Below are positions 56,325-64,000 of a stretch of DNA of 64,000 nucleotides, piece after piece (the stretch's first letter is position 1; each line of letters opens with the position of its first letter). The stretch is from Kiritimatiellia bacterium. GTDB taxonomy: Bacteria > Verrucomicrobiota > Kiritimatiellia > RFP12 > JAAYLN01. The stretch is from the NCBI GenBank assembly GCA_017962605.1, contig JAGCUY010000180.1, forward strand, positions 28,368 through 92,367, read 5' to 3'. Under the pieces are notes generated by a model. It ran no database searches, had not been told where the DNA came from, and saw only the letters and a program-made list of their open reading frames with translations. The translations under genes were made by a program, and so were the position numbers.

Positions 56325-59300
56325 CCGCTGCCTCCTCTGTATTACCAGGCTCTATTTCGATGACGAGGAGATTGGCCTCGCGGCTGGTGAGCTGGCGGTC
56401 CATCTCCTGAAGGGTCTTGTAGAATTCCTGGCCAAACGTCGTGAGGTCGCGTTGGCTGCGGCCAGTCGTTTCAATGTAAACGGGAAGCCCCGTCTCGTCG
56501 TCAGTCTCAACCGCCACGCCTCGTTCAAACACGCCGAGGCCGACGTCGCTGTAGTTCCAGGAATGCGCCTTTGGCATTGAGAGGATGGCCTTGGTCTCCT
56601 TGGGGAGAATCACGGCGAGCGACTGCCATGAGAAAGATGTTCTCCCCAGCGTGAATGGCAGGCGGCGCTCATCGGCGTCAAACGGCGAGATGGAGGAGGT
56701 GTGCGGCAGGGCGAGGGAGAGGACATTGCCCGTGCGCGTGGCGAGGGAAGGGACTTCCGCTTCGTATTCCAAACTGTAGGGAAGGGAGTTCGTGTTGATT
56801 TGAAGCTCGCCGAATGGACGGGCTGAGACGGCGATGGTGCCGACAAGTTCCTGGTGGTGGCGCGAGAGGAGCTCCGGGGTCATCTCGGCGTATCTCTTTA
56901 GGAATTCGTCGGCGCCGACGCCCTCGATTGTTTTGTGGACAGCGACGATGGCGTCGCCGTTGGCCTTCAGCCGGATCGCCAGGTTTTCCAGAGTCTTCGG
57001 TTCAAAAGCGCCGTCAATGAAGATGGGCTTGATCGGGGCGTCGAAGTCGGACTCGGAGCCGTCATCGTCAAAGAGGCCAATGTCCGGATCGTCGGGGAGG
57101 GTCGCGAGTGCGTGGCGCGCGAAGTGGTGGGTCATGCCGAGGGTGGCGTATTGATCGGTGTCGTTGAGGTAGATCGGGAAGGCCTCCTCGTCTTCGTCAT
57201 CCTCCGGCGGGATCTCGACGAGCGGGTAGTCGAAGGTTCCCGGGTGGGGGAGGCGGAGAAGGCGGGAGAGGTCGCCGCCGATGCGCTCCTCGATTTCACC
57301 GTCGGAGGCGAAGATGATGGAGTTGTCGATGCCGGCATCGAAAAGGAGCGCGGAGAGGAGGATGGCGCGGTCCAGGAGGTTGCCGTAGCCGTCGGCGAGA
57401 ATGACATCGGCCGGCGTAACTGCGCGGTCAAGTGGGATGGCGGTGAAGGACGGGCCGGCCAGGCGGAAGTTGCGGGCCACGTAGTCGCGAATGGCGGTGG
57501 CCTTGTCGGCGACCGTTACCAGGCCTTCGCAGACGGAGGCGGCGACCTCCGCGCAGCGCTTGGTATTGGCTGGCGAGGTGGCTTCCGCGATTGCGGCGCG
57601 AAGCGATGCCGCGTATTCGGCCCAGTCGCCGAGGGAGATGTCGGCAGCCAGGGCAAAGCGAGAGGCGTCTGGGAGATGGCTTTCGCGCGGAAGGGTAGGG
57701 GGCGCGACGACACTAGCGACGATGGTGATGGAGCCGTCTTCGTTGACGGCCTTGCTGAGGTGGAGGGCGTCATCGTTGAAACTGAGAAGGCAAGTGCCAA
57801 GGATGTCGTCGTCATCCCCGCCGGCGCGCTTGCGAAGAAGCTCGGCGGCCTCGCCGGTGAAGTGCATCTTCAGTGTGTCCTCGTCTAGCGGAGTGGTGCC
57901 GTTGAAGACGTGGAAGTGGGAGAAGAAAGGCGCGTTGGTCTGCGTGATGCGGTAGGAGGTGGAGATTATGGAGCCGACCTCGACGCCGGGGAGGCTGACC
58001 ACATAGGTCTTTGCGGCGGGGTAGCGCGGCGCGGCGGAGGCCCAGGAGGCGTCCATCTCGTTGATTTCGCTGTCGGTGACGAGCTGCGTAGAACCATCTG
58101 GCGCGGCCACGCTGGCCTCCAGGATTTCTACGGACTGCCAAGCGGGGTTGTAGTTGATCTTTAGTTCGGAATTGGCGCGGCGCCCGGCGTAGGTGAGAAT
58201 CTGGCGGCGGACGGTGACGGTCTTCGTCCAGGAGGTCGGGGAGTCGATTTCGTATGCGGTCTCGGCGGAGAGGATGCGCGAGTCGGCGGCAAGCTCCTCC
58301 GGCGTGGGCGACGGCTCGAAGGCGGCAACCTGCCCGGAGAGGGTGTCGATGTGGTGGAGGGTTTCCTTGAAGGGCTTGTAGATGGAGGCGGGGTATGAGG
58401 TGAGGTTGAACTCGATGCGGTGGGTGGAGGTGAGTTTTACGCAGGACGGAGCCTGCGAATCAGGACAGGAGGACGCGACAGGGGAAGCGCCGTCAGGATG
58501 GGAAGAAAGAGGCTGCGAATCGGGGCAGGTCACGCGCTGGGAGTAGGTGACGCCATTGGTCTTGAAGGAGATGGTTTCGGGGAGGGCCACTGGCGCGCCT
58601 AGCGACTCGAATTCGATGTCCCAGGTTTCCTCTGCGCCGCATGCTTCCTCGGTCTCAAACGGGAAGCGGCGTTCCTGGAGGCCGGTCTTGTCGAGGATGA
58701 AGTTGTGGTAGCCGATGGCGGTTGAGAAGTGGGGGAGGTCGATGAGGGATGCGCCGTCGCCGCGCAGGATGAAGTCGCGCGCGCTGGCTTCCAGCCGCAG
58801 GACTAGCGGGGCCTCGGTGTCGCGCAGGTCTTCCGGCTCGATGGCGAAGGACTCCAGCTTGGCGCCGGGGATGGTTTCGCGGACAACGCCCTCCAGGAAC
58901 TCGCGGCGGCGCTCTGCGGGCATCCGCACGAAAGCACCGCGATAGGCGCTGTCGTTGAGTCCGGTGAAGTCGAATTTCGAGGAGAGTGTGATCTTGCCTT
59001 TGGCATCGACCTTCGCCTTGATGGCGGCGAATACCATGTTGGCGGCGGCGGGGACTTCATCAGAGGTGTGCAGCGGCTCGCCTTCGGGCGTGGCAACGAG
59101 GTAGCTCTTGCCAGCGAGGTATGCGGGAAGCAGGTCGGCCGTGTTCTCGTTGGTCGGGTCCATGAGGGTGAACTCGCCATCGGCGTCGCGCACGCAGGCA
59201 ATGGCGTGGTTGAAGAAGGGCATGGGAACGTCCGGGTCGCGCTTCTCGCCCACATGGATGAGAACGGGGAAGGCGTCGGTTCCGGCTAGGCGCAGCATCG

Positions 59301-60393
59301 AGGCCAGCAGGGCGGCCTTGTCGCGGCATACGCCATGGCGGCGCTCGAAGGTAACGGAGACATCATGCGGCTCGTGGCCGGGGGCTTCTGTCTCCGTGGT
59401 GACGCCCATGTAGCGGACATTCTGCGACACCCATGTGAAGATGCGCCAGATTCGCTCCTGTTCCGTGGACACGCCCTCTGTTAGCGAGGCGACCATCTCG
59501 CGCATTTCGTCGGTCACGGCATCCAGGTGGGGCTTGCAGAGGTTCCAATACCAGCGAGAGAGCTCGCGCCAGTCGTTGAGGGTGGAGAGGAGGATGCGCT
59601 GGCAGACCGTGTGCATCGGCGGCATTGAGGGTTCGGCGAATGCCTGCGGAACATTGGCGAAGTCCCAGGAGAGCAGGGTGCGGGCGCCACCGTCGAGGGG
59701 CAGGGGATCGTTGACGGTTGCAGTGCCGGGAAGTTCGTCGCGGAGGACCTGGCTGCGGACGGGATTGTTGGTGGGCGAGGAGACGGCGTAGGTGTAGCGG
59801 AGGATGGGGTCGAAGGTCTCGAATGTCTGGTAGTCGGCCCAGACTCCGGGGACGCGCACCTTCTTCTCGCGGCGGATGATGGCGAGGCGTGTGATGTCGC
59901 CAACCTCCAGCCCGGGGTAGGCGACGGTCATCTTCTTGTCGTTGGGGTCGTATATGTTCGACGACATCATCCCGGGGTCAATGGCGACTTTGCAGTTGCG
60001 CTCGAGGTCGATGGGAACGACGGTGCCGTCTGGCTTTACAATCTCCGCCGCGATGACTTCGAGGTCGGAATAGAAGGCGTCGAAGCCAAGGGTGGCGGAG
60101 GCTTCGGAGCGGCGGCCCTTCTCGGTGAGGACCTTGGTGTAGGTGTCGTCGAAGAGGACAGAGGTGCCGTCTTCCTCATAGACCTCGCACGACACGGAGT
60201 CGAGGATGACGGTGTCGGCATCGGGGTATTTGGCGGGAGTGGCCTCGGCTGCGGCGGCTATAATGTCGGCGAGGGCTATGCGCCGGACGGAAGTGGGTAC
60301 GAAGGACGGAGCCTTCGAGTCAGGACATGAGGCGGAGGCGGAGGAAATAAGGGATATGGCCGCGATGGCGGCGAAGAATGCTTGCGTTTTCAT
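56308..60393 (-). CDS. Tandem DUF3857/transglutaminase-like exported protein
   Basis: About 1361 residues. Signal peptide: MKTQAFFAAIAAISLISSAS. First half: DUF3857 (to about 230) and a transglutaminase-like domain with RRHGVCRDKAALLASMLRL (Cys near 354), then FFNHAIACV and DPTN giving the Cys-His-Asp triad. Second half (from about 670): another DUF3857-like region and a degenerate transglutaminase with YGNLLDRAILLSALL, where the Cys is replaced. This is a fusion of two copies, the second probably inactive. Cys-containing runs CPDSKAPS (near 27) and CPDSQAPS (near 651) mark in-frame insertions of a dispersed palindrome. I chose ATG 60391-60393; the open frame upstream is only repeat. It is probably periplasmic; the role is unknown. 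Confidence 0.8.
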   Translation of the reverse strand: MKTQAFFAAIAAISLISSASASCPDSKAPSFVPTSVRRIALADIIAAAAEATPAKYPDADTVILDSVSCEVYEEDGTSVLFDDTYTKVLTEKGRRSEASATLGFDAFYSDLEVIAAEIVKPDGTVVPIDLERNCKVAIDPGMMSSNIYDPNDKKMTVAYPGLEVGDITRLAIIRREKKVRVPGVWADYQTFETFDPILRYTYAVSSPTNNPVRSQVLRDELPGTATVNDPLPLDGGARTLLSWDFANVPQAFAEPSMPPMHTVCQRILLSTLNDWRELSRWYWNLCKPHLDAVTDEMREMVASLTEGVSTEQERIWRIFTWVSQNVRYMGVTTETEAPGHEPHDVSVTFERRHGVCRDKAALLASMLRLAGTDAFPVLIHVGEKRDPDVPMPFFNHAIACVRDADGEFTLMDPTNENTADLLPAYLAGKSYLVATPEGEPLHTSDEVPAAANMVFAAIKAKVDAKGKITLSSKFDFTGLNDSAYRGAFVRMPAERRREFLEGVVRETIPGAKLESFAIEPEDLRDTEAPLVLRLEASARDFILRGDGASLIDLPHFSTAIGYHNFILDKTGLQERRFPFETEEACGAEETWDIEFESLGAPVALPETISFKTNGVTYSQRVTCPDSQPLSSHPDGASPVASSCPDSQAPSCVKLTSTHRIEFNLTSYPASIYKPFKETLHHIDTLSGQVAAFEPSPTPEELAADSRILSAETAYEIDSPTSWTKTVTVRRQILTYAGRRANSELKINYNPAWQSVEILEASVAAPDGSTQLVTDSEINEMDASWASAAPRYPAAKTYVVSLPGVEVGSIISTSYRITQTNAPFFSHFHVFNGTTPLDEDTLKMHFTGEAAELLRKRAGGDDDDILGTCLLSFNDDALHLSKAVNEDGSITIVASVVAPPTLPRESHLPDASRFALAADISLGDWAEYAASLRAAIAEATSPANTKRCAEVAASVCEGLVTVADKATAIRDYVARNFRLAGPSFTAIPLDRAVTPADVILADGYGNLLDRAILLSALLFDAGIDNSIIFASDGEIEERIGGDLSRLLRLPHPGTFDYPLVEIPPEDDEDEEAFPIYLNDTDQYATLGMTHHFARHALATLPDDPDIGLFDDDGSESDFDAPIKPIFIDGAFEPKTLENLAIRLKANGDAIVAVHKTIEGVGADEFLKRYAEMTPELLSRHHQELVGTIAVSARPFGELQINTNSLPYSLEYEAEVPSLATRTGNVLSLALPHTSSISPFDADERRLPFTLGRTSFSWQSLAVILPKETKAILSMPKAHSWNYSDVGLGVFERGVAVETDDETGLPVYIETTGRSQRDLTTFGQEFYKTLQEMDRQLTSREANLLVIEIEPGNTEEAADGEEK

Positions 60394-60480
60394 GTCGAAA
60401 GTCGAAAGACAAAAGTCGAAAGTCGAAAGTCGGAAGTCGAAAGGGGAAAGTCGCATGTCGCATGTCGCATGTCGCACGGA
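60394..60480. repeat. Tandem heptamer array before the DUF3857 gene
   Basis: AAAGTCG heptamers (60397-60450), then GCATGTC heptamers (60453-60477). The array touches the start codon of the DUF3857 gene, leaving no ribosome site. Confidence 0.88.
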
Positions 60481-60503
60481 TAAACGATGCAACGATTCAA
60501 CTT

Positions 60504-61283
60504 TTATCCGAGGATAAGAGCGAGGATGCCGGCGGCGAGGCAGTAGAAGCCGAAAAGCCAGAAGCGAGGGCCCGACAGAACCTTGATCAGCATCTTGAGC
60601 GCGTAGTAACCGACGACGGCTGACACCGCCACGGCCAGAATGGCCGTCCAAATGCCGATGCCTTCGAGGCTCGTCTCCTCGCCGCCCTTGACCACCGCCA
60701 GCAAAGACGCCCCGGTGAGAAGCACCAGCGACATCAAAAATGAGAAGTCCGCAGCGGGGCGTCCTTCAACGCCTAGATGCCGCGCCGTCGCGATGGTGGT
60801 GCCGCTGCGGCTGATCCCCGGCAGAAGCGTCGCCACTTGCGCAAGGCCGATAAGCAGCGCCTCGACGAAGCCGGCCTCGCCCTTGCGCCCCTTCCTGGCC
60901 CAATGCGTGGATATTAGGATTACGCCCGTAATAATGAGCATTGCGCCTGTGAAGGACAACCCCTTGTCCATGCACTTGTGGAAGATGTCCTTGAAGATGG
61001 CGTAGCCCGCCACCACTGGGATGCAGCCCAGGACAAGAAGCCCGACCTGGCGCCATGCCTCGCGGACGAACAGCAGCATGCCGGCCACCAGCAGCGCGAC
61101 GCGCTTGCGGTAGAAAGCAAGCACCGCCAGCAGGGTCCCGAAGTGCAGAAGCAGCTCCAGGCCGTTGCCAGGGCTGTCGATCCCCATCCAGCGCTCCGCA
61201 ATGGCGAGGTGGCCGGATGAGGATATCGGCAGGAATTCGGCTATGCCCTGGAAGGCGGCCAGCAATAGGACCTTTGCTGTCAT
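60504..61283 (-). CDS. uppP: Undecaprenyl-diphosphate phosphatase
   Basis: A 259-residue inner-membrane protein of the BacA/UppP family that recycles undecaprenyl diphosphate to the monophosphate carrier for peptidoglycan and polysaccharide export. Signature 1: QGIAEFLPISSSGHLAIAE (residues 10-28). Signature 2: LLPGISRSGTTIATARHLG (near 155-173) with the catalytic Arg and Ser. Six to seven further membrane helices follow, and the length is slightly below the usual 265-280. It starts 21 bases behind alaS on the same strand. No clear ribosome site is seen, which suggests coupling. Confidence 0.95.
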   Translation of the reverse strand: MTAKVLLLAAFQGIAEFLPISSSGHLAIAERWMGIDSPGNGLELLLHFGTLLAVLAFYRKRVALLVAGMLLFVREAWRQVGLLVLGCIPVVAGYAIFKDIFHKCMDKGLSFTGAMLIITGVILISTHWARKGRKGEAGFVEALLIGLAQVATLLPGISRSGTTIATARHLGVEGRPAADFSFLMSLVLLTGASLLAVVKGGEETSLEGIGIWTAILAVAVSAVVGYYALKMLIKVLSGPRFWLFGFYCLAAGILALILG

Positions 61284-61304
61284 TTGCGTGTCGGAGGATC
61301 GGAG

Positions 61305-63182
61305 TTACTTCTTCTCCAGAACGGCCTTGATGCGGCGGACGCCGGCCGAGGAGGACTCTTCCTTCTTGATGCGGAAGTGGCCCAGGACGCCGGTGTGCTC
61401 GACATGAGGCCCGGTGCAGACTTCCTTCGAGAAGAAGTCCGTCGGGGACTTGCCCATCGTATAGACGGAGAGCTTCTCGTCGGTGTATTTGCTTGAGAAG
61501 AGGGCGGTGGCGCCGGCGGCGCGTGCCTCTTCGAGAGTCATCATCTCGCGGGTGACGGGCAGGTCGGCCTCGATCTGGGCGTTCACCAGGTCCTCGACGG
61601 CCTTGATCTGCTCGGGCGTCATCTTCTCGCCGTGGGTGAAGTCGAGGCGCAGACGCTCCGCCGTGATGTTGGAACCCTTCTGGTTGCAGTGGTCGCCAAG
61701 GACGACCTTGAGCGCCTTGTGGAGGAGGTGCGTGGCCGTGTGCAGGGCCGTCGTCTCCTCGCTGTGCTCGGCGAGGCCGGACTTGGCCGAGCCAACGTTG
61801 GCGCGGGAGAGTTCCTGATGGGCCTTGAAGCACTCGTTGTAGCCATCGACATCGACGGTGAAGCCGGCTTCGCGCGCCAGTTCCTGCGTCATCTCCAGCG
61901 GATAGCCGTAGGTGTCGTAGAGGCGGAAGGCCTGCTTGCCGGAGAGCTGCGTCACCGGGACGAAGTTGGGATCCTTGGCGGCGCGGAACTCGTTGCCGCG
62001 CTTGATGCCGGAGATGCACTTGTCGAATTCCTTGCGGCCTTCGTCGAGGGTCTTGCCGAAGCGGGTTTCCTCGGCGAGAAGCTCCTGGAGGACGCGCTCG
62101 CGGTTCTGCTCAAGCTCGGGATAGACATGCTTGTAGTTGTCGATGACCGTCTCGGCCATCGGGCCGGTGAAGCCCTGCGCGATGCCAAGGCGGCGGGCGT
62201 GGCGGACGGCGCTGCGGATAAGGCGGCGGAGGACGTAGTTCGCGCCGAGGTTACCCGGGGTGACGCCGCCCTTCTGGTCGCCGAGGATGAAGGTGGCGGT
62301 GCGCATGTGGTCGGCCACGACGCGCCGCGAGCGGGTGATTTCGGCCTCGTCAAGTTCCCCGTTCCCCGTTCCCTGTTCCCCATTCCCCGTTCCCCGTTCC
62401 CTCAGTTCATCAATCTTCGCCATGATGGGCTGGAAGACATCGGTCTCATAGACGGTGGGGAGGCCGTTCATCATGCAGATGGTGCGCTCGACGCCCATGC
62501 CGGTATCGACGTTGTGGCGGCCCAGCGGCTCGAACTTGCCTTCGGCGGTCTTGTTGAACTGCATGAAGACGTCGTTCCAGATCTCGATGTATTTGCCGCA
62601 GTGGCAGCCGGGACGGCAGTCGGGGCCGCACTTTTCCTTGCCGGTGTCGATGAACATCTCGGTGTCAGGCCCGCAGGGGCCGGTCTCGCCGGCGGGGCCC
62701 CACCAGTTGTCCTCGCGCGGGAGGCGGAAGATGCGCTCGTCGGGGATGCCGAGGCTCTTCCAGATTTCCACGGCCTCTTCGTCGGCGGGAATACCGGGCT
62801 CGCCCTTGAAGACGGTCACGTTGAGCTGCTCGGCCTTGAATCCAAGGTGCTGCGTGAGGAACTCGAAGGACCATGAGATGGCCTCTTTCTTGAAGTAGTC
62901 GTTGAGCGACCAGTTGCCAAGCATCTCGAAGAAGGTGAGGTGGGCGCTGTCGCCGACTTCGTCGATGTCGCCAGTGCGGACGCACTTCTGGACGTCGGTG
63001 AGGCGCTTGCCTGCGGGATGCTCCTGCTTGCCCATGAGATAGGGGACGAGCGGGTGCATGCCCGCCGTGGTGAAGAGGACGGTCGGGTCGTTTTCCGGAA
63101 TCAGCGAGGCACCGGAGATAATGGTGTGGCCCTTCGACTCGAAGAATCGCAGGTATTTTTCGCGTAGTTCGTTTGCGGTCAT
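61305..63182 (-). CDS. alaS: Alanine--tRNA ligase, short form without C-Ala domain
   Basis: A 625-residue class II synthetase that charges tRNA-Ala. Catalytic core: FTTAGMHPLVPYLMG (motif 1 area), GDIDEVGDSAHLTFFEMLGN (motif 2) and HNVDTGMGVERT (motif 3). The editing domain has the zinc ligands HTATHLLH and CTGPHVEHTG (usually CGGTH). The protein ends right after it, about 240 residues shorter than E. coli AlaRS; the C-Ala domain is missing. Residues about 261-276 (RGTGNGEQGTGNGE) are encoded by a heptamer repeat inserted in a loop. The ribosome site AAGGAA is suitably spaced. The next gene upstream is dut, 44 bases away. Confidence 0.95.
   Translation of the reverse strand: MTANELREKYLRFFESKGHTIISGASLIPENDPTVLFTTAGMHPLVPYLMGKQEHPAGKRLTDVQKCVRTGDIDEVGDSAHLTFFEMLGNWSLNDYFKKEAISWSFEFLTQHLGFKAEQLNVTVFKGEPGIPADEEAVEIWKSLGIPDERIFRLPREDNWWGPAGETGPCGPDTEMFIDTGKEKCGPDCRPGCHCGKYIEIWNDVFMQFNKTAEGKFEPLGRHNVDTGMGVERTICMMNGLPTVYETDVFQPIMAKIDELRERGTGNGEQGTGNGELDEAEITRSRRVVADHMRTATFILGDQKGGVTPGNLGANYVLRRLIRSAVRHARRLGIAQGFTGPMAETVIDNYKHVYPELEQNRERVLQELLAEETRFGKTLDEGRKEFDKCISGIKRGNEFRAAKDPNFVPVTQLSGKQAFRLYDTYGYPLEMTQELAREAGFTVDVDGYNECFKAHQELSRANVGSAKSGLAEHSEETTALHTATHLLHKALKVVLGDHCNQKGSNITAERLRLDFTHGEKMTPEQIKAVEDLVNAQIEADLPVTREMMTLEEARAAGATALFSSKYTDEKLSVYTMGKSPTDFFSKEVCTGPHVEHTGVLGHFRIKKEESSSAGVRRIKAVLEKK
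62355..62402 (-). repeat. Heptamer repeat inserted in frame within alaS
   Basis: Plus-strand words GTTCCCC and GTTCCCT/CATTCCCC repeat seven times (CCCCGTTCCCCGTTCCC is part of it). They encode two GTGNGE units. The reading frame is kept and the flanking AlaRS sequence is conserved, so the array entered a tolerant surface loop. Confidence 0.88.
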
Positions 63183-63226
63183 TTCTTTTTTCCTTAAAAA
63201 GTTAGCCTATAATTATAGCAGAACTT

Positions 63227-63661
63227 TCACTTTCCCGTGGAACCGAAGCCGCCGGCGCCACGGTCGGTTTCGGTCAGAGACTCCGCTTCGGCGAAGTCGG
63301 CCTGCGGGCAGGCGGCGATGACGAGCTGCGCGATGCGGTCGCCGCTGGCGACTGTGCGCGGCTCGCCGCCGTGGTTGTGGAGGCAGACCGTAACCTCGCC
63401 GCGGTAGTCGCTGTCGATGACGCCCACCTTGTTGGCGGGGGCAAGGCCTGACTTGCACGAGAGGCCGCTGCGCGCATAGACGAGGCCCGCGAAGCCGGAC
63501 GGCACCTCGATGGCGATGCCTGTGGGGATGAAGACGCTTGCGCCGGGTTGGATTTCCACTGGCGCATCCAGGCAGGCGTGGAGGTCTGCGCCGGCGGCTC
63601 CGGCGCTTCCGTAGCGCGGCATCTGTGCGCCGGCGCGAAGTTTCTGAACTCTGACAGTCAT
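63227..63661 (-). CDS. dut: dUTP diphosphatase
   Basis: A 144-residue trimeric dUTPase that hydrolyses dUTP to dUMP and diphosphate, keeping uracil out of DNA. The five family motifs are present: AGADLHACLD (motif 1), ARSGLSCKSGL (2), GVIDSDYRGEV (3), GDRIAQLVI (4) and RGAGGFGSTG (5, flexible C-terminal arm). Length and order are normal. The start ATG at 63659-63661 is preceded by GGGAAAAG. It lies upstream of alaS on the same strand with 44 bases between. Confidence 0.96.
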   Translation of the reverse strand: MTVRVQKLRAGAQMPRYGSAGAAGADLHACLDAPVEIQPGASVFIPTGIAIEVPSGFAGLVYARSGLSCKSGLAPANKVGVIDSDYRGEVTVCLHNHGGEPRTVASGDRIAQLVIAACPQADFAEAESLTETDRGAGGFGSTGK

Positions 63662-64000
63662 TTTGTCTTTTCCCGGGAAATGGAGTCCCAGCCACTCTAC
63701 ACCATTCCCACCTGCATTGCAAGTCCCCGTTCCCCCACTAACGCAACCGGCCTGTGGCCGGACGCAAAAGCCGCGCCAAAACCGATGTGGCTACGACGCC
63801 GCCCGTGGCGGCTACGCCACAATCGCTTTTGCCGCGAGTTCCATCAACCTCCCCGCGAGCATCGATTGTGGCGTAGGGCATGGCCCGTCGTAGCCACATC
63901 GATGCGAGCGTAACCCTTGCGTGTCGCGAAGCGACTTGCGTTAGGCGCTGCGGCCAGGACGAAGCCGGACCCTCCCTAGCCCCTAGTCCCTAGTCCCACA
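63662..64000. repeat. Non-coding end region with nested hairpin and heptamer words
   Basis: No gene is convincing in these 339 bases. 63783-63798 and 63886-63901 are perfect 16-base inverted repeats; within them 63812-63825 and 63863-63876 are perfect 14-base inverted repeats. Further micro-palindromes (GGCCTGTGGCC, GTCGCGAAGCGAC) flank them, and CCCTAGTCCCTAGTCCC words end the window. The elements match the style of dispersed repeats A-C. Confidence 0.75.

Noticed and set aside
60394..60651. 86-codon N-terminal extension of the DUF3857 protein
   Set aside because: It precedes a complete signal peptide, is encoded partly by heptamers (RLSTFDF-type residues) and overlaps the end of uppP.
1..64000. 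tRNA or rRNA genes
   Set aside because: I found no cloverleaf with a TTCGANNC-type arm nor rRNA signature in the gaps; a tRNA-finding program would be needed to exclude them fully.

Overview
The window is GC-rich bacterial chromosome with no rRNA, tRNA or CRISPR that I could find. The organism is probably a Gram-negative member of the PVC group, close to Kiritimatiellota/Verrucomicrobiota. I infer this from an LptE-like lipoprotein, beta-helix and autotransporter-strand surface proteins, a dense set of secreted glycoside hydrolases, and many short tandem heptamer repeats between and inside genes. The taxonomy is an inference, not a measurement.

Layout. 1-3662 (minus): a GntR-type regulator with a perfect consensus promoter, followed by a secreted beta-helix protein and a truncated secreted protein. 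3719-5860: a DUF4143 ATPase gene lying between two direct copies of a dispersed repeat. 5867-13743 (minus): EF-G-like GTPase, XRE/zinc-ribbon protein, a long heptamer array, glycerophosphodiesterase, leuS and a hydrolase-like protein. 13885-21411 (plus): acyl-CoA synthetase, undecaprenyl-phosphate sugar transferase, a coiled-coil protein, LptE-like lipoprotein, L,D-transpeptidase and a CodB-type permease, a mostly cell-envelope set.

21428-42601 (plus) is the most unusual block. Two ECF sigma-factor genes, each with a membrane segment, run in frame into large exported passenger proteins. In both, the passenger has its own ribosome site and signal peptide exactly 807 bases after the sigma start. 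Between and after them lie a hydrolase-passenger fusion, a related hydrolase without passenger, a free passenger, a GH13-like enzyme, a GH172 (DUF2961) enzyme and an (alpha/alpha)6-barrel hydrolase. It looks like a polysaccharide-utilisation locus with a regulatory design I do not recognise.

42638-55470: a sigma54-type activator gene whose 3' end carries a 24-base sequence that recurs at 53904 and at 55441, the last copy forming the 3' end of a convergent patatin gene. The segment between behaves like one or two integrated elements. It holds an AAA/PD-(D/E)XK protein, a complete type I restriction-modification operon (hsdM-hsdS-hsdR) preceded by a highly folded RNA leader ending in a terminator that abuts the hsdM start codon, a deleted SDR gene, a second DUF4143 ATPase, and a DUF3990/HTH pair resembling a toxin-antitoxin module. 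55446-63661 (minus) returns to chromosomal genes: patatin, a very large DUF3857/transglutaminase protein, uppP, a short alaS interrupted in frame by heptamer repeats, and dut. The window ends in a region with a 119-base nested hairpin.
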